Translations under genes and position numbers: made by a program | Shown here: one piece after another, positions 1 through 9,493 of the stretch | Position numbering within the stretch: the first letter of the stretch is position 1 | Layout of the letters: each line of letters opens with the position of its first letter | Source: Halorubrum sp. Hd13 | Lineage (GTDB): Archaea; Halobacteriota; Halobacteria; Halobacteriales; Haloferacaceae | Direction: 5' to 3' | Length of the DNA stretch: 64,000 nucleotides | NCBI RefSeq assembly: GCF_002252755.1 | Contig: NZ_NHOY01000037.1 | Location: 1-64,000, forward strand | Notes under the pieces: generated by a model | What the model was told of the DNA's origin: nothing | Seen by the model: only the letters and a program-made list of their open reading frames with translations | The model's database searches: none

Positions 1-19
1 AGATGTGTATAAGAGACAG
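1..19. other. Residual Tn5/Nextera mosaic-end adapter
   Basis: The first 19 bases read AGATGTGTATAAGAGACAG. This is exactly the Tn5 transposase mosaic end used in tagmentation sequencing libraries. Its position at base 1 marks an untrimmed library adapter at a contig end, not a genomic transposon. Genomic sequence should be taken to begin at about base 20. Confidence 0.97.
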
Positions 20-117
20 CCCCTCCGCTCCCTCCACACCACCGCTATAGTATTGCAAACAATCCGCATGATTCAAAACATTCATATAGAATCGCTACCC
101 TATAATTAATTGCATTC

Positions 118-125
118 GAGGTGAT
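118..125 (+). promoter_or_regulatory. Shine-Dalgarno site of hsp20
   Basis: GAGGTGAT lies five bases before the ATG at 131 and matches the 3' end of archaeal 16S rRNA. AT-rich stretches at 81-88 (TTCATATA) and 101-110 (TATAATTAAT) are the TATA candidates. A ribosome binding site is notable because many haloarchaeal transcripts are leaderless. Confidence 0.6.
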
Positions 126-130
126 GAGCA

Positions 131-499
131 ATGGCTCTGCCGACGCCGACCAGTTCGTGGACGCAGGGGTTCGACTTCCCGAACCGACTGTTCGAAACCG
201 GTGGTAACGACTACGAACTGTACGAGGAGGAGGACGAGTTCGTCCTCTCCATAGAGCTCCCCGGGTTCGATCCCGAGGAGATCACGGCCTCGTGGGACGA
301 CGGCGTCCTCAACGTCGCCGCCGAACGCGAGGACGAACAGCGCGGCATGCGCCGGACCTACCACCGTCGGTTCCGCTTCCCGAAGACCGTCGACGAGGAG
401 GCCATCGATGCCTCGTATCAGAACGGCATCCTCAGCGTTCGGCTGCCCGTCGTCGTCGACGCCGCGATGACCGGAACGGAGATCGAGATCGAGAGCTGA
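131..499 (+). CDS. Small heat-shock protein (Hsp20/alpha-crystallin)
   Basis: This 122-residue protein is an ATP-independent chaperone that holds unfolding proteins in soluble oligomers. A short N-terminal arm (about residues 1-27) is followed by an alpha-crystallin domain with the typical strand pattern [13 protein letters not shown] and [11 protein letters not shown]. The C-terminus ends in IEIES, which fits the I-x-I tail that docks neighbouring dimers. A clear Shine-Dalgarno site five bases upstream supports the ATG start. The gene is alone, 89 bases before deoC. Length and domain order are normal for an archaeal Hsp20. Confidence 0.93.
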   Translation: MALPTPTSSWTQGFDFPNRLFETGGNDYELYEEEDEFVLSIELPGFDPEEITASWDDGVLNVAAEREDEQRGMRRTYHRRFRFPKTVDEEAIDASYQNGILSVRLPVVVDAAMTGTEIEIES

Positions 500-588
500 C
501 GCGGGCGTCTCGCCCGCTGGGACCGCTCGCGAATCGGTTCCCGTCCGGGGTCGGTACGCCTTTTACCGGTCGCGCAGACCGTGACGGC

Positions 589-1236
589 ATGGACCGCGAC
601 GCGTTCGCCGCCAGCATCGACCACACCGTGCTCGGACCGGAGACGATCTGGAGAGACGTCGAGGCAGTCCTCGACGAGGCGGCCGACCACGGGATGAACG
701 CCTGTATCCCGCCCTGCTACGTCGCAGAGGCGGCCGACTACGGGAACGCCCCGTCGACGATCGCGACCGTCGCGGGGTTCCCCCACGGTCAGCACGCGCC
801 GGAGGCGAAGCGGGACGAGGCGGTCGGCGCGTGGGAGGACGGCGCCGACGAGATCGACCTGGTGATCAACGTCGGCCGCCTGAAGGCCGGCGAGGACGAC
901 GTCGTCGCCGCCGAGATCTCCGACGTGGTCGCCGCGGTGCCGGTCCCGGTGAAGGTGATCATCGAGACCGCGCTCCTGACCGACGACGAGAAGCGCCGCG
1001 CCTGCGAGGCCGCCGTCGAGGCCGACGCCGACATGGTGAAGACGTCGACGGGCTTCGCCGACGGCGGCGCGACCGTCGCCGACGTGGAACTGATGAGCGA
1101 GTACCTCCCGGTGAAGGCCTCCGGCGGCGTCGGCTCATACGAGGAGGCGAAAGCGATGCTCGACGCGGGCGCAGCGCGGATCGGCGCCTCCTCCGGCGTT
1201 GCGATCGTCGAAGGCCACCCCGAGAGCGGGGACTAG
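589..1236 (+). CDS. deoC: Deoxyribose-phosphate aldolase
   Basis: DeoC cleaves 2-deoxyribose-5-phosphate to glyceraldehyde-3-phosphate and acetaldehyde, linking nucleoside breakdown to central metabolism. The 215-residue TIM-barrel protein has the family's catalytic residues: Asp90 in EIDLVINVG, the Schiff-base Lys151 in VKTSTGF, and Lys176 in VKASGG. The ATG at 589 gives the normal family length; the open frame runs further upstream but has no family sequence there. The stop overlaps the tail of the convergent transducer gene. A nucleoside-type binding protein two genes away suggests a shared theme of nucleoside use. Confidence 0.95.
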   Translation: MDRDAFAASIDHTVLGPETIWRDVEAVLDEAADHGMNACIPPCYVAEAADYGNAPSTIATVAGFPHGQHAPEAKRDEAVGAWEDGADEIDLVINVGRLKAGEDDVVAAEISDVVAAVPVPVKVIIETALLTDDEKRRACEAAVEADADMVKTSTGFADGGATVADVELMSEYLPVKASGGVGSYEEAKAMLDAGAARIGASSGVAIVEGHPESGD

Positions 1237-3608
1237 CGTTCGTCGGCCGACCGGTCTCGTCCGTCGCCGTCGGCGGCGAGGCCGTGTCCGGTTCGGTCGT
1301 CGCCGCCGACCCCGCCCTGCCCGGCGTTCTCGCCGTCCGTCTCGCTCTCGATATCGTCCGGGTCCACGTCGACCTCGAAGGCCGAGACGGACTCCGAGAG
1401 CGCCTCGGCCTGCTCCCGGAGCCGGTCGGCGTTTTCGGCGATCGTGGTGACGGTCGCCGTCTGCTGCTCGGCGGCGGCGGACACCTGCTCGGAGCCGGTG
1501 GCGACCTCCCCGCTCACCTCGGCGACGTCCTCCACCCCCTCGACCGCGCGCTGGGTCGACCGGGCCTGGTCCTCGGCGGCCTCGCTTATCTCCTGGACAC
1601 CGTGATTCGTCTCCTCGACCGCGTCGACGACGGCCTCGAGGGACGACGACGCCTCGCGAACGGTGTCGGACCCCTCGTCGATCCGCGCGTTCGTCTCGCG
1701 GATGTCGTCGACTGTCTCGTCCGCCTCCCCGCGGACGGCGTCGATCTGCGACTCGATCTCGGCGGCCGCCTCCTGCGTCTCCTCCGCGAGGTCCTTGACC
1801 TCGTCGGCGACGACCGCGAAGCCCTCGCCGGCCTCGCCGGCGCGGGCGGCCTCGATGGAGGCGTTCAACGCGAGGATGTTCGTCTGCTCGGCCACGTCGG
1901 TGATGAACTCGACGACCTCGTCGATCTCGTCCATGCGGTCGTCGAGCGACTCCATCTGCTCGACCGCGGCCGCGGAGCGCTCCTCGATCGCGTCCATCTC
2001 GTCGAGCGCCTCCGCGGCGGCCTCGCGCCCGGTCGCGCCGCGTTCCGAGGCGGCCTCCGCGGTCTCCGCGACGGACGCGGCCGACGACGCGACCTCCTCG
2101 ATGCTCGCGGAGAGGTCGCTCATTTCGCCGCTCACCGCGTCGAGCCGCTCGTCCTGTCTGACCGCCCCGTCGGCGATCTCCTGGATCTGCTCGCTGACGG
2201 TCCCGCTCGCGGTCTCGACCTCGTCGGCGCCGGTCGCGAGCTCCGCGCTCGCGTCGTCGACCTCGGCGGCGAAGGCGGCGACCCGCGCGGTGGTCCGTTC
2301 CAGCTGGGACACCATGTCGTTGAACTCCTCGGCGATCTCCCGCATCGCGTCGCGGTCCGCGTCGGGGTCCATCCGCCGGGTGAGATCGCCGTCCGCGACC
2401 GCTCCCATCACCTCGCTGTAGTCGGCCGCGCGGGTTTCCATGTCCCGGGTGACGGCCTCGGCCTCCTCGCGAGCCGCCTCCGCCTCGTCTGCCGCGGTCT
2501 CGGCCTCGGCGATCCGCTCGCGGAGCGCGTCCCGCATCTCGCCGAAGCTCGTGAACAGGCGACCGATCTCGTCGATCCGGCCGGTCGTCAGGTCGACGTC
2601 GAGGTCGCCCGACTCGATGCGCTCGGCGCGGTCTCGCAGCCGCGCGAGGGGGACGACCGTCCGGCTACCGAGCACGGCCCCGACGATACCCAGCGACGCG
2701 AGCGTGAGGAGGAGCAGCAGCAGCACCGAGTCCCCCACGTCGTTCCGGACGGCGAAGGCCGTCGACTGGTCGACGCTCGTGACCGCCACCCAGTCCGTGT
2801 CGGGGACCGACGCGTACGCGTGGACCTGACCGTCGCCGATCCGCGTCGCGGTCGTTGCGTTCCCCTCTCGGACCGTCTCGACGGCGTCGGCGTGTTCGCC
2901 CTCGTCGACCGTGCCGTCGATGTCGAGGACTGTCTGCCCGGCGGCGTTGAGGATCATCGTCTCCTCGCCGGTGTCGGTGTTCTGGATCCGTTCGAGCTGC
3001 GGCTGGATGCGAGTCACCACGACGAGGTACCGACCGTCGGCCCGCGGCACGGAGCTGGCGAACGCCATCACCGGCCGGTCGTTGAGCACGGGCGACCGGT
3101 ACGAGCGAGCCGACCGCCAGACGCGGTCGTCGCTCCCGACGCCCTCCGGGACGTCGGCGTCGCTCCACGGCGCGTCGAGGTCGCTCGGGGCGCGGCCCTC
3201 CAACGGCTGTTCCGTGCTTGCGACGACCCGGTCTTCCCCCGAGTCGACGAGGTGGATGCTGACGATGTCGTCGGAGAGCAGCTCGTCTTTCAACAGGATG
3301 TACGCCGGCGCGCGCCGGTCCGACCGGAGCGCGTCGGCTGCCGACATCGATCGGGTCTCCGTGCTCATCCGCTCGGTCCACGAGCCGATCGCGTCGGCCT
3401 GTAGGCCGCCGGTCTCGGCCAGTTGGGTCGTCGCGTCGGCCTCCACGGTCTCTCCGGTCTGGAGGTAAGTGAACGCGCCGCCCGCGACGACGACCGCCGC
3501 CACGACGAGGAACGCGAGCGCGAACTTGGCGGCGTACCGTCGCCGGACCGCGTCGGGAAGGACCCGACTCGCCGCCCGCGCCAGCCGGTCGATGACTCCG
3601 GGAGCCAT
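1233..3608 (-). CDS. Methyl-accepting chemotaxis transducer (Htr family)
   Basis: This 791-residue transducer reports ligand binding to the CheA/CheW flagellar-motor pathway. A transmembrane segment near residues 29-49 is followed by an extracellular sensor domain to about residue 285, a second membrane helix of leucines near 290-312, a HAMP linker, and a long cytoplasmic coiled coil. The hairpin tip [19 protein letters not shown] near residue 570 is the diagnostic CheA/CheW contact site. The start codon overlaps the stop of the upstream lipoprotein gene (TGATG), so the two are translationally coupled. That arrangement resembles the BasB/BasT and CosB/CosT binding-protein/transducer pairs of Halobacterium. 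Confidence 0.95.
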   Translation of the reverse strand: MAPGVIDRLARAASRVLPDAVRRRYAAKFALAFLVVAAVVVAGGAFTYLQTGETVEADATTQLAETGGLQADAIGSWTERMSTETRSMSAADALRSDRRAPAYILLKDELLSDDIVSIHLVDSGEDRVVASTEQPLEGRAPSDLDAPWSDADVPEGVGSDDRVWRSARSYRSPVLNDRPVMAFASSVPRADGRYLVVVTRIQPQLERIQNTDTGEETMILNAAGQTVLDIDGTVDEGEHADAVETVREGNATTATRIGDGQVHAYASVPDTDWVAVTSVDQSTAFAVRNDVGDSVLLLLLLTLASLGIVGAVLGSRTVVPLARLRDRAERIESGDLDVDLTTGRIDEIGRLFTSFGEMRDALRERIAEAETAADEAEAAREEAEAVTRDMETRAADYSEVMGAVADGDLTRRMDPDADRDAMREIAEEFNDMVSQLERTTARVAAFAAEVDDASAELATGADEVETASGTVSEQIQEIADGAVRQDERLDAVSGEMSDLSASIEEVASSAASVAETAEAASERGATGREAAAEALDEMDAIEERSAAAVEQMESLDDRMDEIDEVVEFITDVAEQTNILALNASIEAARAGEAGEGFAVVADEVKDLAEETQEAAAEIESQIDAVRGEADETVDDIRETNARIDEGSDTVREASSSLEAVVDAVEETNHGVQEISEAAEDQARSTQRAVEGVEDVAEVSGEVATGSEQVSAAAEQQTATVTTIAENADRLREQAEALSESVSAFEVDVDPDDIESETDGENAGQGGVGGDDRTGHGLAADGDGRDRSADER

Positions 3609-4765
3609 CAGTTCAACTCCTCCGGGTCCGAGGGGACCGACAGGTCGCCGGCGACGATCCGGTCGCCGGACGCGGCGATCGCGGCGCGCACGTCGTCCGG
3701 GATCACCGGCCCGAGCGACGTGCCGTACACGAGCGCGACGCCGTCCTCGGCGAGGCCGAGCGCGGCCGTCTCACCCGTGCCGAGGTCGCCGTCGATGGTC
3801 CGTTCGGCGGCGTCGTAAACGGCGGTACCGACGCGTTTCACCATCGACGCGAGGATCACGTCCGCGTACCGCGGGTTGCTCCGCGACTGGTCGGAGTCGA
3901 CGCCGATCGCGTACCGGCCGTACTCCTGTGCGGCCTGAAACACGCCGAGGCCGCTCCCGCCGGCCGCGTGATACACCACGTCGGCGCCCTGATCGTACAT
4001 CTCCGCTGCGGCGGCGTACCCGCTCTCGGGGTCGTCGAATGCGCCGACGTACGTGGCGAGCGTCGACGCGTCCGCGGCCGCGTGGTCGACGCCGGCGCGG
4101 TAGCCGGCCTCGAACTTGCGCACGAGGTCCGACTCGACGCCGCCGACGAAGCCGACGGTCCGTTCGTCGGGAACGGTGGATCCCGCCCCGACCGACACGT
4201 CGCGGCCCGTCACCAGCCCGGCGAGGTGACCCGCCTGAAACGACCCCTCGTGTTCGCGGAACACGTAGCTCGCCACGTTGTCGCGGTCGACGGCGGAGTC
4301 GACGATCGCGTACCGCTGGTCCGGATGCTCGCTCGCGACCGCCGAGAGGCCGTCCGCCTGGAGGAACCCGACACAACAGATCAGGTCGTAATCGGGGTCG
4401 TTCGACTCCGACAGCGACGCCTGCGTGCTCCGAAGCTCCGGGAACGCGCTCGGCTCCTCGTTCGCGAACGCCACGTCGTGGTCGAGGCGCGCGCGTTGGA
4501 TCCCCCTGTTGGCGGCGTCGTTGAACGATCGGTCGTCGAGTCCGCCGAGCGCGTAGATCATGCCGACCGTCGCGCTGGCGTCGCTCGCGTCGCCGATCGC
4601 CGATTCGTCGGCCGTCGTCGCCGCGTTCGTTCCGTCTCCGGCCGAAGTCGAACCGTCGCCGGGGTCGCCGCCCAGACACCCGGCGAGGCCGCCGGCCGCC
4701 GCGGCGCCGACTCCGGCGACGACCCGGCGACGTGAGACTGTCGTCAGCGATCGCGTATGCGTCAT
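3608..4765 (-). CDS. BMP-family (nucleoside-type) substrate-binding lipoprotein
   Basis: This 385-residue protein starts with twin arginines (SRRRVVAG) and a lipobox (GGLAGC), so it should be exported folded by the Tat pathway and anchored outside the membrane. The body is a periplasmic-binding fold of the BMP/Med family, seen in [17 protein letters not shown] near residue 68 and [18 protein letters not shown] near 210. Known relatives bind purine nucleosides or act as CD4+ T-cell-stimulating antigen-type lipoproteins. No ABC permease or ATPase follows; instead the stop overlaps the start of a chemotaxis transducer. It is therefore more likely a taxis receptor than a transport component. The exact ligand cannot be read from the sequence. 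Confidence 0.88.
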   Translation of the reverse strand: MTHTRSLTTVSRRRVVAGVGAAAAGGLAGCLGGDPGDGSTSAGDGTNAATTADESAIGDASDASATVGMIYALGGLDDRSFNDAANRGIQRARLDHDVAFANEEPSAFPELRSTQASLSESNDPDYDLICCVGFLQADGLSAVASEHPDQRYAIVDSAVDRDNVASYVFREHEGSFQAGHLAGLVTGRDVSVGAGSTVPDERTVGFVGGVESDLVRKFEAGYRAGVDHAAADASTLATYVGAFDDPESGYAAAAEMYDQGADVVYHAAGGSGLGVFQAAQEYGRYAIGVDSDQSRSNPRYADVILASMVKRVGTAVYDAAERTIDGDLGTGETAALGLAEDGVALVYGTSLGPVIPDDVRAAIAASGDRIVAGDLSVPSDPEELN

Positions 4766-4951
4766 CTGATCTGGCGTCGACGGATCGGAGGGAAAACAGC
4801 TGCGCGTAAATTATCGACGATGATAGTAACTATTGACGAGGGATTGCGAGTCCGTCCGACGCGCCGCGACCCGAATCCGGCCCGTCCACGCATTCTCCGG
4901 GCGTGGGAACGCCCTCGTACCCATTTACCTATCGAGTCAGTATCAGGTGGT

Positions 4952-5182
4952 ATGAGTCATTCGACCGGACCCGAATCGCGTGGTTTAGACCTCGACACGG
5001 CCTTCAAGGCGTTTGGCGCGGTGGGGATCCTCATCGCTATCGCCCTCACCGTCCTAGTATTCGCGCTGACGAACCCGTTCGGCGGCTACGTCGACGTCTC
5101 GCCGGCCGTGTACGGGAGCCTGCTTTCGACGGGCCTGCTCGCCGCCGTCGGCTACGCGACCTACGCGCTGCGGCGTCGCTGA
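4952..5182 (+). CDS. Small two-helix membrane protein
   Basis: This 76-residue protein has two hydrophobic segments (about residues 21-41 and 52-71) separated by a short polar loop, and ends in a basic RRR tail. No known family is recognised. The ATG at 4952 is preferred because the upstream part of the open frame is arginine-rich and shows no coding character. It is transcribed divergently from the binding-protein/transducer operon. Haloarchaeal genomes contain many unassigned small membrane proteins of this type. Confidence 0.65.
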   Translation: MSHSTGPESRGLDLDTAFKAFGAVGILIAIALTVLVFALTNPFGGYVDVSPAVYGSLLSTGLLAAVGYATYALRRR

Positions 5183-5374
5183 GCGGTCGCCGAACGCTCC
5201 GGCCGAGAGGCCGACCGAGGCGGATCGTATCGACGCCCGTGCGGATCCGGCACGGGGCGGTCGGTCGCACGGCACGCTCCTGAGACGTAGTTGTGCGCGT
5301 ACTATACAACAGCATTCAGCACCCGCCGCGGACGCGGCCGACGGCTCGTCCGCGGCGTGCGGCGCGCGGCGAGG

Positions 5375-6235
5375 TCACACCGACCGCGGCGGCGGCACGA
5401 GGAAGACGTTGCCCGTCGCCCGGGCGACCACTTCCTCGGAGACGCTGCCGAGCAGCAGTCGGCGCAGCCGGCTGCGACCCCGTGAGCCGATCATCAGCGT
5501 GCTCGGGTCGTGCTCCGCCTCTGCGGCGAGGATCTCGTCCGCGGGGTCGCCGCGGCGGATCTCCGTGCGGGCGTCGAGCTCCAGTTCGTCCAGCCGGTTG
5601 GCGAGGTCGTCGAGGCGGTCCTGCGGGTCGGCGCCCTCGCCCGTGTCGTCTTTCGGCGACTCGACGTGGACTAGCGTGACCTCCTTCGTCGCGTGCCGGA
5701 GGTACTCGAACGACCGAAACGCGCGCTCGGCGTTCTCAGAGAAGTCCGTCGCGAACAGCGTTCGCTTGAACAGGTGTCGGCGGACCGTCTCGGGCTCCTC
5801 GACGCCGCGCTCGATGCGGTCGACGATGAGCGGCACGACCGTCGTGCGGGCGAGGTTGCGCGCGGTCGACCCGATCACGCGGTTCTCGAGCGGGCTCTTC
5901 CCGCGCGAACCGACCATTATCAGGTCGGCGTTCACGGAGCCCGCGACCCCGTTGATCCGTCGGTGCGGCGTCCCGCGGACGACGTGCGTCTCGACGTCGA
6001 ACCCGGCGTCTTCGACCGTCGAACTGTAGCGGCGAAGCGCCTCCTTCCGGCGCTTCTCGAACCCCATCCCTGGCATCCCCGAGTGGACGTTGGAGGGCAC
6101 GACCGTCACGAGGTGGATCCGGTCGACGCCGATCTGTTCGAGGCAGTTCAGCCCGGTCTCCGACTGGATCATCGACTCGCTCGCCGTCGAGAGGTCCGTC
6201 GCGAGCACCGCCGACTTCCCGGTCATCGTCCCCAC
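5375..6235 (-). CDS. Tandem universal stress protein (UspA, two domains)
   Basis: This 286-residue protein carries two complete USP domains, residues about 5-140 and 148-284. Each ends in the ATP-binding loop signature: GSRGKSPLENRVIGS in the first and GSRGRSRLRRLLLGS in the second. Each domain also opens with a beta strand and Asp typical of the family (VLATDLS, LFATDFS). Double-domain USPs fold as internal dimers that bind ATP or AMP. The protein is cytoplasmic and its partner is not evident. A second Met at residue 4 could be the true start. The AT-rich promoter between it and the divergent gene at 6404 holds a direct repeat (see 6275-6291). Confidence 0.92.
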   Translation of the reverse strand: MGTMTGKSAVLATDLSTASESMIQSETGLNCLEQIGVDRIHLVTVVPSNVHSGMPGMGFEKRRKEALRRYSSTVEDAGFDVETHVVRGTPHRRINGVAGSVNADLIMVGSRGKSPLENRVIGSTARNLARTTVVPLIVDRIERGVEEPETVRRHLFKRTLFATDFSENAERAFRSFEYLRHATKEVTLVHVESPKDDTGEGADPQDRLDDLANRLDELELDARTEIRRGDPADEILAAEAEHDPSTLMIGSRGRSRLRRLLLGSVSEEVVARATGNVFLVPPPRSV

Positions 6236-6274
6236 CCCGGCAGAACCGTCGCGCGACGGTTATCAATATTTCTC

Positions 6275-6291
6275 ATACTGTACAATACTGT
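6275..6291. repeat. Direct repeat ATACTGT with 10-bp spacing in a divergent promoter
   Basis: ATACTGT occurs at 6275-6281 and again at 6285-6291, one helical turn apart. The site lies in the AT-rich gap between the stress-protein gene (start 6235) and the gene at 6404. The position and spacing fit an operator for a DNA-binding regulator, but no regulator is identified. Confidence 0.35.
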
Positions 6292-6403
6292 TGCTCGCAT
6301 TATAAAACGCTCGGTCGGTTCCGATCCGGGCGAGCCGGCGCGAACGGCGTGCGGTGCGCCCCGAGTCCTGAAGTATAACGGCCCGGAGAGCGAACCGGTG
6401 TCC

Positions 6404-6592
6404 ATGAGCGACGAGTCGATCGAGGCCGCGGTCGAGCGGTTCCTCGACGAGACCGAGTCCGCGCTGAACGACTACGATCAGGGGTACGCCGACGCCGACG
6501 CGACGCTGTCGGTGGTCCGGACCCGCATCGACGAACTGGCCGCCGCCGCCGACGAGTCCGACGGAGCGGAGCCGCCCGAAGGTGGAGAGTAG
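6404..6592 (+). CDS. Small acidic protein of unknown function
   Basis: This 62-residue, highly acidic protein is predicted to be mostly helical (AVERFLDETESALNDYDQGY) and has a disordered Asp/Glu/Gly tail. It has no membrane segment and no recognised domain. The ATG at 6404 follows an AT-rich promoter shared with the divergent universal stress protein. Codon use is typical of the window, which supports real coding. It could be a small regulatory or structural helix protein; its function is unknown. Confidence 0.6.
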   Translation: MSDESIEAAVERFLDETESALNDYDQGYADADATLSVVRTRIDELAAAADESDGAEPPEGGE

Positions 6593-6644
6593 CCGACGAG
6601 GGAGGGGAGAGGAGAGAAGAGCCGCCGGGACGAGGAGCGACCGA

Positions 6645-7445
6645 CTACGGTCGCGCGCCGATCAGCTCCCGGACGCGGGCCACGTGCTCCCCGAAGGCCG
6701 GGTCGCCGCGCTCTCGGGGCCGATCGACGCCGACGTCGACGACCTCAGCGACGCGGCCCGGCTCGGCGGCCATCACGACGATCCGGTCGGCGAGCGTCAC
6801 CGCCTCGGCGACGTCGTGAGTGACGAACAGGACCGTCTTTCCGGTCGAGGCCCACACGTCGAGCAGTTCCCGCTGGAGCATCTCCCGCGTCTGCGCGTCC
6901 ACCGCGCCGAACGGCTCGTCCATCAGGAGCAGTTCCGGGTCCACGGCGAGCGCCCGCGCGATGGCGACGCGCTGTTTCATGCCGCCCGAGAGCGACTTCG
7001 GGTACGACTCCCGGAACTCCGAGAGCCCGACGAGTTCGAGCATCTCGTCGACCCGACTCGCGCGCTCCGCCTCGGACCGGTCGCTCCGTTCGAGCCCGTA
7101 GCCGACGTTCTCCTCGACCGTGAGCCACGGGAACAGGTGGTACTCCTGGAAGACGACCCCCATGTCCGTCGTCGGCCCGGTGACCGGGGCGCCGGCGAGG
7201 CGGACCTGCCCGTCGGTGGCCCCGGTGAGCCCGGCGATGATCCGGAACAGCGTCGTCTTCCCGCAGCCGGACGGGCCGACGAGACAGACGAACTCGCCGC
7301 CGTCGACCCCGAAGGAGACGTCGTCGAGCGCCCGGACCGGGTTCCCGTCGCCGTCGTACGTCTTGCCGACGCCGTCGACGACGACGCCGGACTCTCCGGC
7401 GATCGCGCCCGTGCTGTCGTCGCCCGTGGTCGGCCCCTCGTTCAC
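6645..7445 (-). CDS. ABC importer ATPase, nitrate/sulfonate/taurine type
   Basis: This 266-residue ATPase powers the importer encoded by the two genes upstream. It contains the Walker A motif GPSGCGKTT, Q-loop region QEYHLFPW, the ABC signature LSGGMKQR, Walker B LLLMDEPFG and the switch His in FVTHDV. The GTG start at 7445 is chosen because it overlaps the permease stop by four bases (GTGA). The sequence is closest in style to SsuB/TauB/NrtD ATPases. It ends near residue 266 with no extra domain. The substrate cannot be fixed from the ATPase. Confidence 0.93.
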   Translation of the reverse strand: MNEGPTTGDDSTGAIAGESGVVVDGVGKTYDGDGNPVRALDDVSFGVDGGEFVCLVGPSGCGKTTLFRIIAGLTGATDGQVRLAGAPVTGPTTDMGVVFQEYHLFPWLTVEENVGYGLERSDRSEAERASRVDEMLELVGLSEFRESYPKSLSGGMKQRVAIARALAVDPELLLMDEPFGAVDAQTREMLQRELLDVWASTGKTVLFVTHDVAEAVTLADRIVVMAAEPGRVAEVVDVGVDRPRERGDPAFGEHVARVRELIGARP

Positions 7446-8245
7446 GCCCGCCACACTAACACCCTCCGTTGGACCGCGCGGAACGCCACGTCGACGAGGA
7501 GGTACATCAGGCTCAACACGAGGATGTACGCGATCACGGTGTCGACGAGCAGGTTGTTGCTCGCGCGCAGGATCTCGCGGCCGACGCCCGGCACGCCGAA
7601 TATCTCGGAGGCCACCACGAGCATCCAGCAGCGTCCGAGCCCGGTCCGGATCCCGGTGAGGATCCCCGGCAGCGAGGCCGGGAGGACGATCGACCGGACC
7701 ATGTCGAGGTCGCCGCGGACCCCGAGCGTGCGGCCCACGTCGAGCAGGTCCTCCGAGACCCCCTCGACGGCCTCGTACGCCGCGTAGTAGTTGATCCAGA
7801 ACGCGCCGACCGCGATGATGAAGGCCGCGCCGGCGTCGTTGATCCCGAACCACGCGATCGCGAAGCCGATCAGCGCGAGCGGCGGGACCGGCCGGAGCGT
7901 CCTGACGAGCGGGGCGGTCACGTCGTCGAGGAGCCCGTTCCACGAGAACGCGACGCCGGCGGCGACGCCGAGTCCGGTGCCGACTATCGTCCCCGGGATC
8001 CAGTGTCGGACACTCGACCACAGCGCGGTCGTCATCGTGCCGGAGGCGAGCTCCTCGGCGAACGCGTCCCCGACCGCCGCCGGCGACGGCAGCACGTACG
8101 CCGGCTGGGTGAGCGAGACGAGGTGCCAGACGACCAGGAACCCGACGACGCCGGCCGCGCCGCGGAGGAGCCGGCGCGGGTCGTCGAGGCCGAGGCCGAT
8201 GCGCAGTTCGTTCCCGTCGAACCGGCTGCCGGTGTCGGTCGCCAT
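7442..8245 (-). CDS. ABC importer permease, nitrate/sulfonate/taurine type
   Basis: This 267-residue inner-membrane subunit has about six hydrophobic segments. It carries the EAA-type cytoplasmic loop contacting the ATPase near residues 165-190 (YEAVEGVSEDLLDVGRTLG), typical of SsuC/TauC. Its start overlaps the stop of the binding-protein gene (TGATG), and its stop overlaps the GTG start of the ATPase (GTGA). The three genes therefore form one tightly coupled operon read leftwards. Length and topology are normal for the family. Confidence 0.92.
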   Translation of the reverse strand: MATDTGSRFDGNELRIGLGLDDPRRLLRGAAGVVGFLVVWHLVSLTQPAYVLPSPAAVGDAFAEELASGTMTTALWSSVRHWIPGTIVGTGLGVAAGVAFSWNGLLDDVTAPLVRTLRPVPPLALIGFAIAWFGINDAGAAFIIAVGAFWINYYAAYEAVEGVSEDLLDVGRTLGVRGDLDMVRSIVLPASLPGILTGIRTGLGRCWMLVVASEIFGVPGVGREILRASNNLLVDTVIAYILVLSLMYLLVDVAFRAVQRRVLVWRA

Positions 8246-9267
8246 CAGAGCGAGTCGTAGACGTCGAAGTCGAAGATCGTCTCGTTCGACAGCTGTTCGT
8301 CGATCTGCCCGTTGTTCGCGGCGAACTCGGAGAACACCGGGGTCGCCTCGACGATCTCGCGGGGGTCGGTGACGAAGTTCGACAGCGGCGAGTCGAGCGC
8401 GCGCCGGGCGCGGTCGGCCGGCATCCCGATCCCCGACTCGACGTGTCCGGCGGTCGCGTCCGGGTTCTCACCGATGAACTCGGTGGCGCGGACGTGCTGC
8501 TCGACGAACTGCGCGGCCAGCGGCGACTCGCGGACGGCGTCGCTCATCAGCGTGACCGCCGCGGGCTGGCCGGGGAGGATCTGCGCGGCCGTCCGGAGCA
8601 TCGTCACGGACGACCCCTCCGCCTGCGCTATCGTCGGCACCGGCTCCATGATGGAGGTACCGTCGATCTCGCCGTTGGCGATCGCCTGCCAGACCGCGCT
8701 GGCCCCGTTGATCTCGATGATCTCGACGTGCTCGTTCGACTCGGGATCGACGCCGTTCTCTTGGAGCCAGTAGCGGAGCAGCACGTCCGGGACGCTCCCC
8801 TGCGGGAAGGTGCCGAAGCGGAAGGGGCCGCCGTTCTCCTCGGCCCAGGTCGCGAACGCGTCGCCGCCCTCCGCCTCGAAGGGCTCGTGGAACGACTCCG
8901 CGGTCATGATCCCCATCGGCTCGCGGATGTTCGCGGCCGTCACCTGCGCGGGGATGTCGCGGTCGATGACGATCATCGCCGGCACGATCCCGAACATGGC
9001 GACGTCGATGTCGCCGCCGCCGAACGCCTGCACGATCGCCGGGCCGTCGGTGAACTCCTTCCCGGTGACCTCGGCGTCGATCTCGGAGAAGTACCCCTCG
9101 CCCTCCATCACGTACCACTGGAGGTCGGGGTATATCGGCATGTGTGCGACCGTCAGCTCGTCGAGTCCGCCGCCGCCGCCGAGACAGCCGGCGAGCCCGA
9201 GCGTCGCGGAGGAGCCCGCGGCGGCGAGGAAGGACCGACGCGAGGTCGGCGCGCGTGTTCCGTGCAT
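8245..9267 (-). CDS. ABC substrate-binding lipoprotein, SsuA/TauA/NMT1-like
   Basis: This 340-residue protein has a Tat signal (SRRSFLAAAG) and a lipobox (GLAGC), followed by a glycine-rich linker and a type II binding-protein fold. The opening LTVAHMPIYPDLQWYVMEGEGYF and the central FGGGDIDVAMFGIVPAM match the style of aliphatic-sulfonate, taurine, nitrate and thiamine-precursor receptors. It is exported and anchored outside the cell, and delivers substrate to the downstream permease. Transport of sulfonate, taurine or nitrate is plausible, but no adjacent catabolic gene decides between them. Confidence 0.88.
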   Translation of the reverse strand: MHGTRAPTSRRSFLAAAGSSATLGLAGCLGGGGGLDELTVAHMPIYPDLQWYVMEGEGYFSEIDAEVTGKEFTDGPAIVQAFGGGDIDVAMFGIVPAMIVIDRDIPAQVTAANIREPMGIMTAESFHEPFEAEGGDAFATWAEENGGPFRFGTFPQGSVPDVLLRYWLQENGVDPESNEHVEIIEINGASAVWQAIANGEIDGTSIMEPVPTIAQAEGSSVTMLRTAAQILPGQPAAVTLMSDAVRESPLAAQFVEQHVRATEFIGENPDATAGHVESGIGMPADRARRALDSPLSNFVTDPREIVEATPVFSEFAANNGQIDEQLSNETIFDFDVYDSL

Positions 9268-9493
9268 ACGGTATAAACGGGCTCCCCGGGCAACACCCCC
9301 GCGTCACCAGCAACGAAGGCGTATTCCGATGACGGTCGAGAGTCGGTCGAAACGGAGAATATGGACGTTTGATGAGTTCTGACACGCACATAGTCGAAAG
9401 AGACCTCTCACAGGTCGACGCAATATTTACTGCGGGGCGCGGCCACGCGGCGCATCCGCCGCCGTTTATGCGGTCGGCCGTCAATTGCGGCGC

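Noticed and set aside
831-3404. Very long plus-strand open frame opposite the chemotaxis transducer
   Set aside because: It is the mirror of a high-GC gene on the other strand, is extremely rich in arginine and glycine, and matches no family. The same applies to other long mirror frames, such as those at 19196-21187 and 17017-19392.
6279-6284. TRP-box (TGTACA) upstream of the universal stress protein
   Set aside because: A single six-base match occurs by chance in AT-rich sequence, and the gene has no link to tryptophan.
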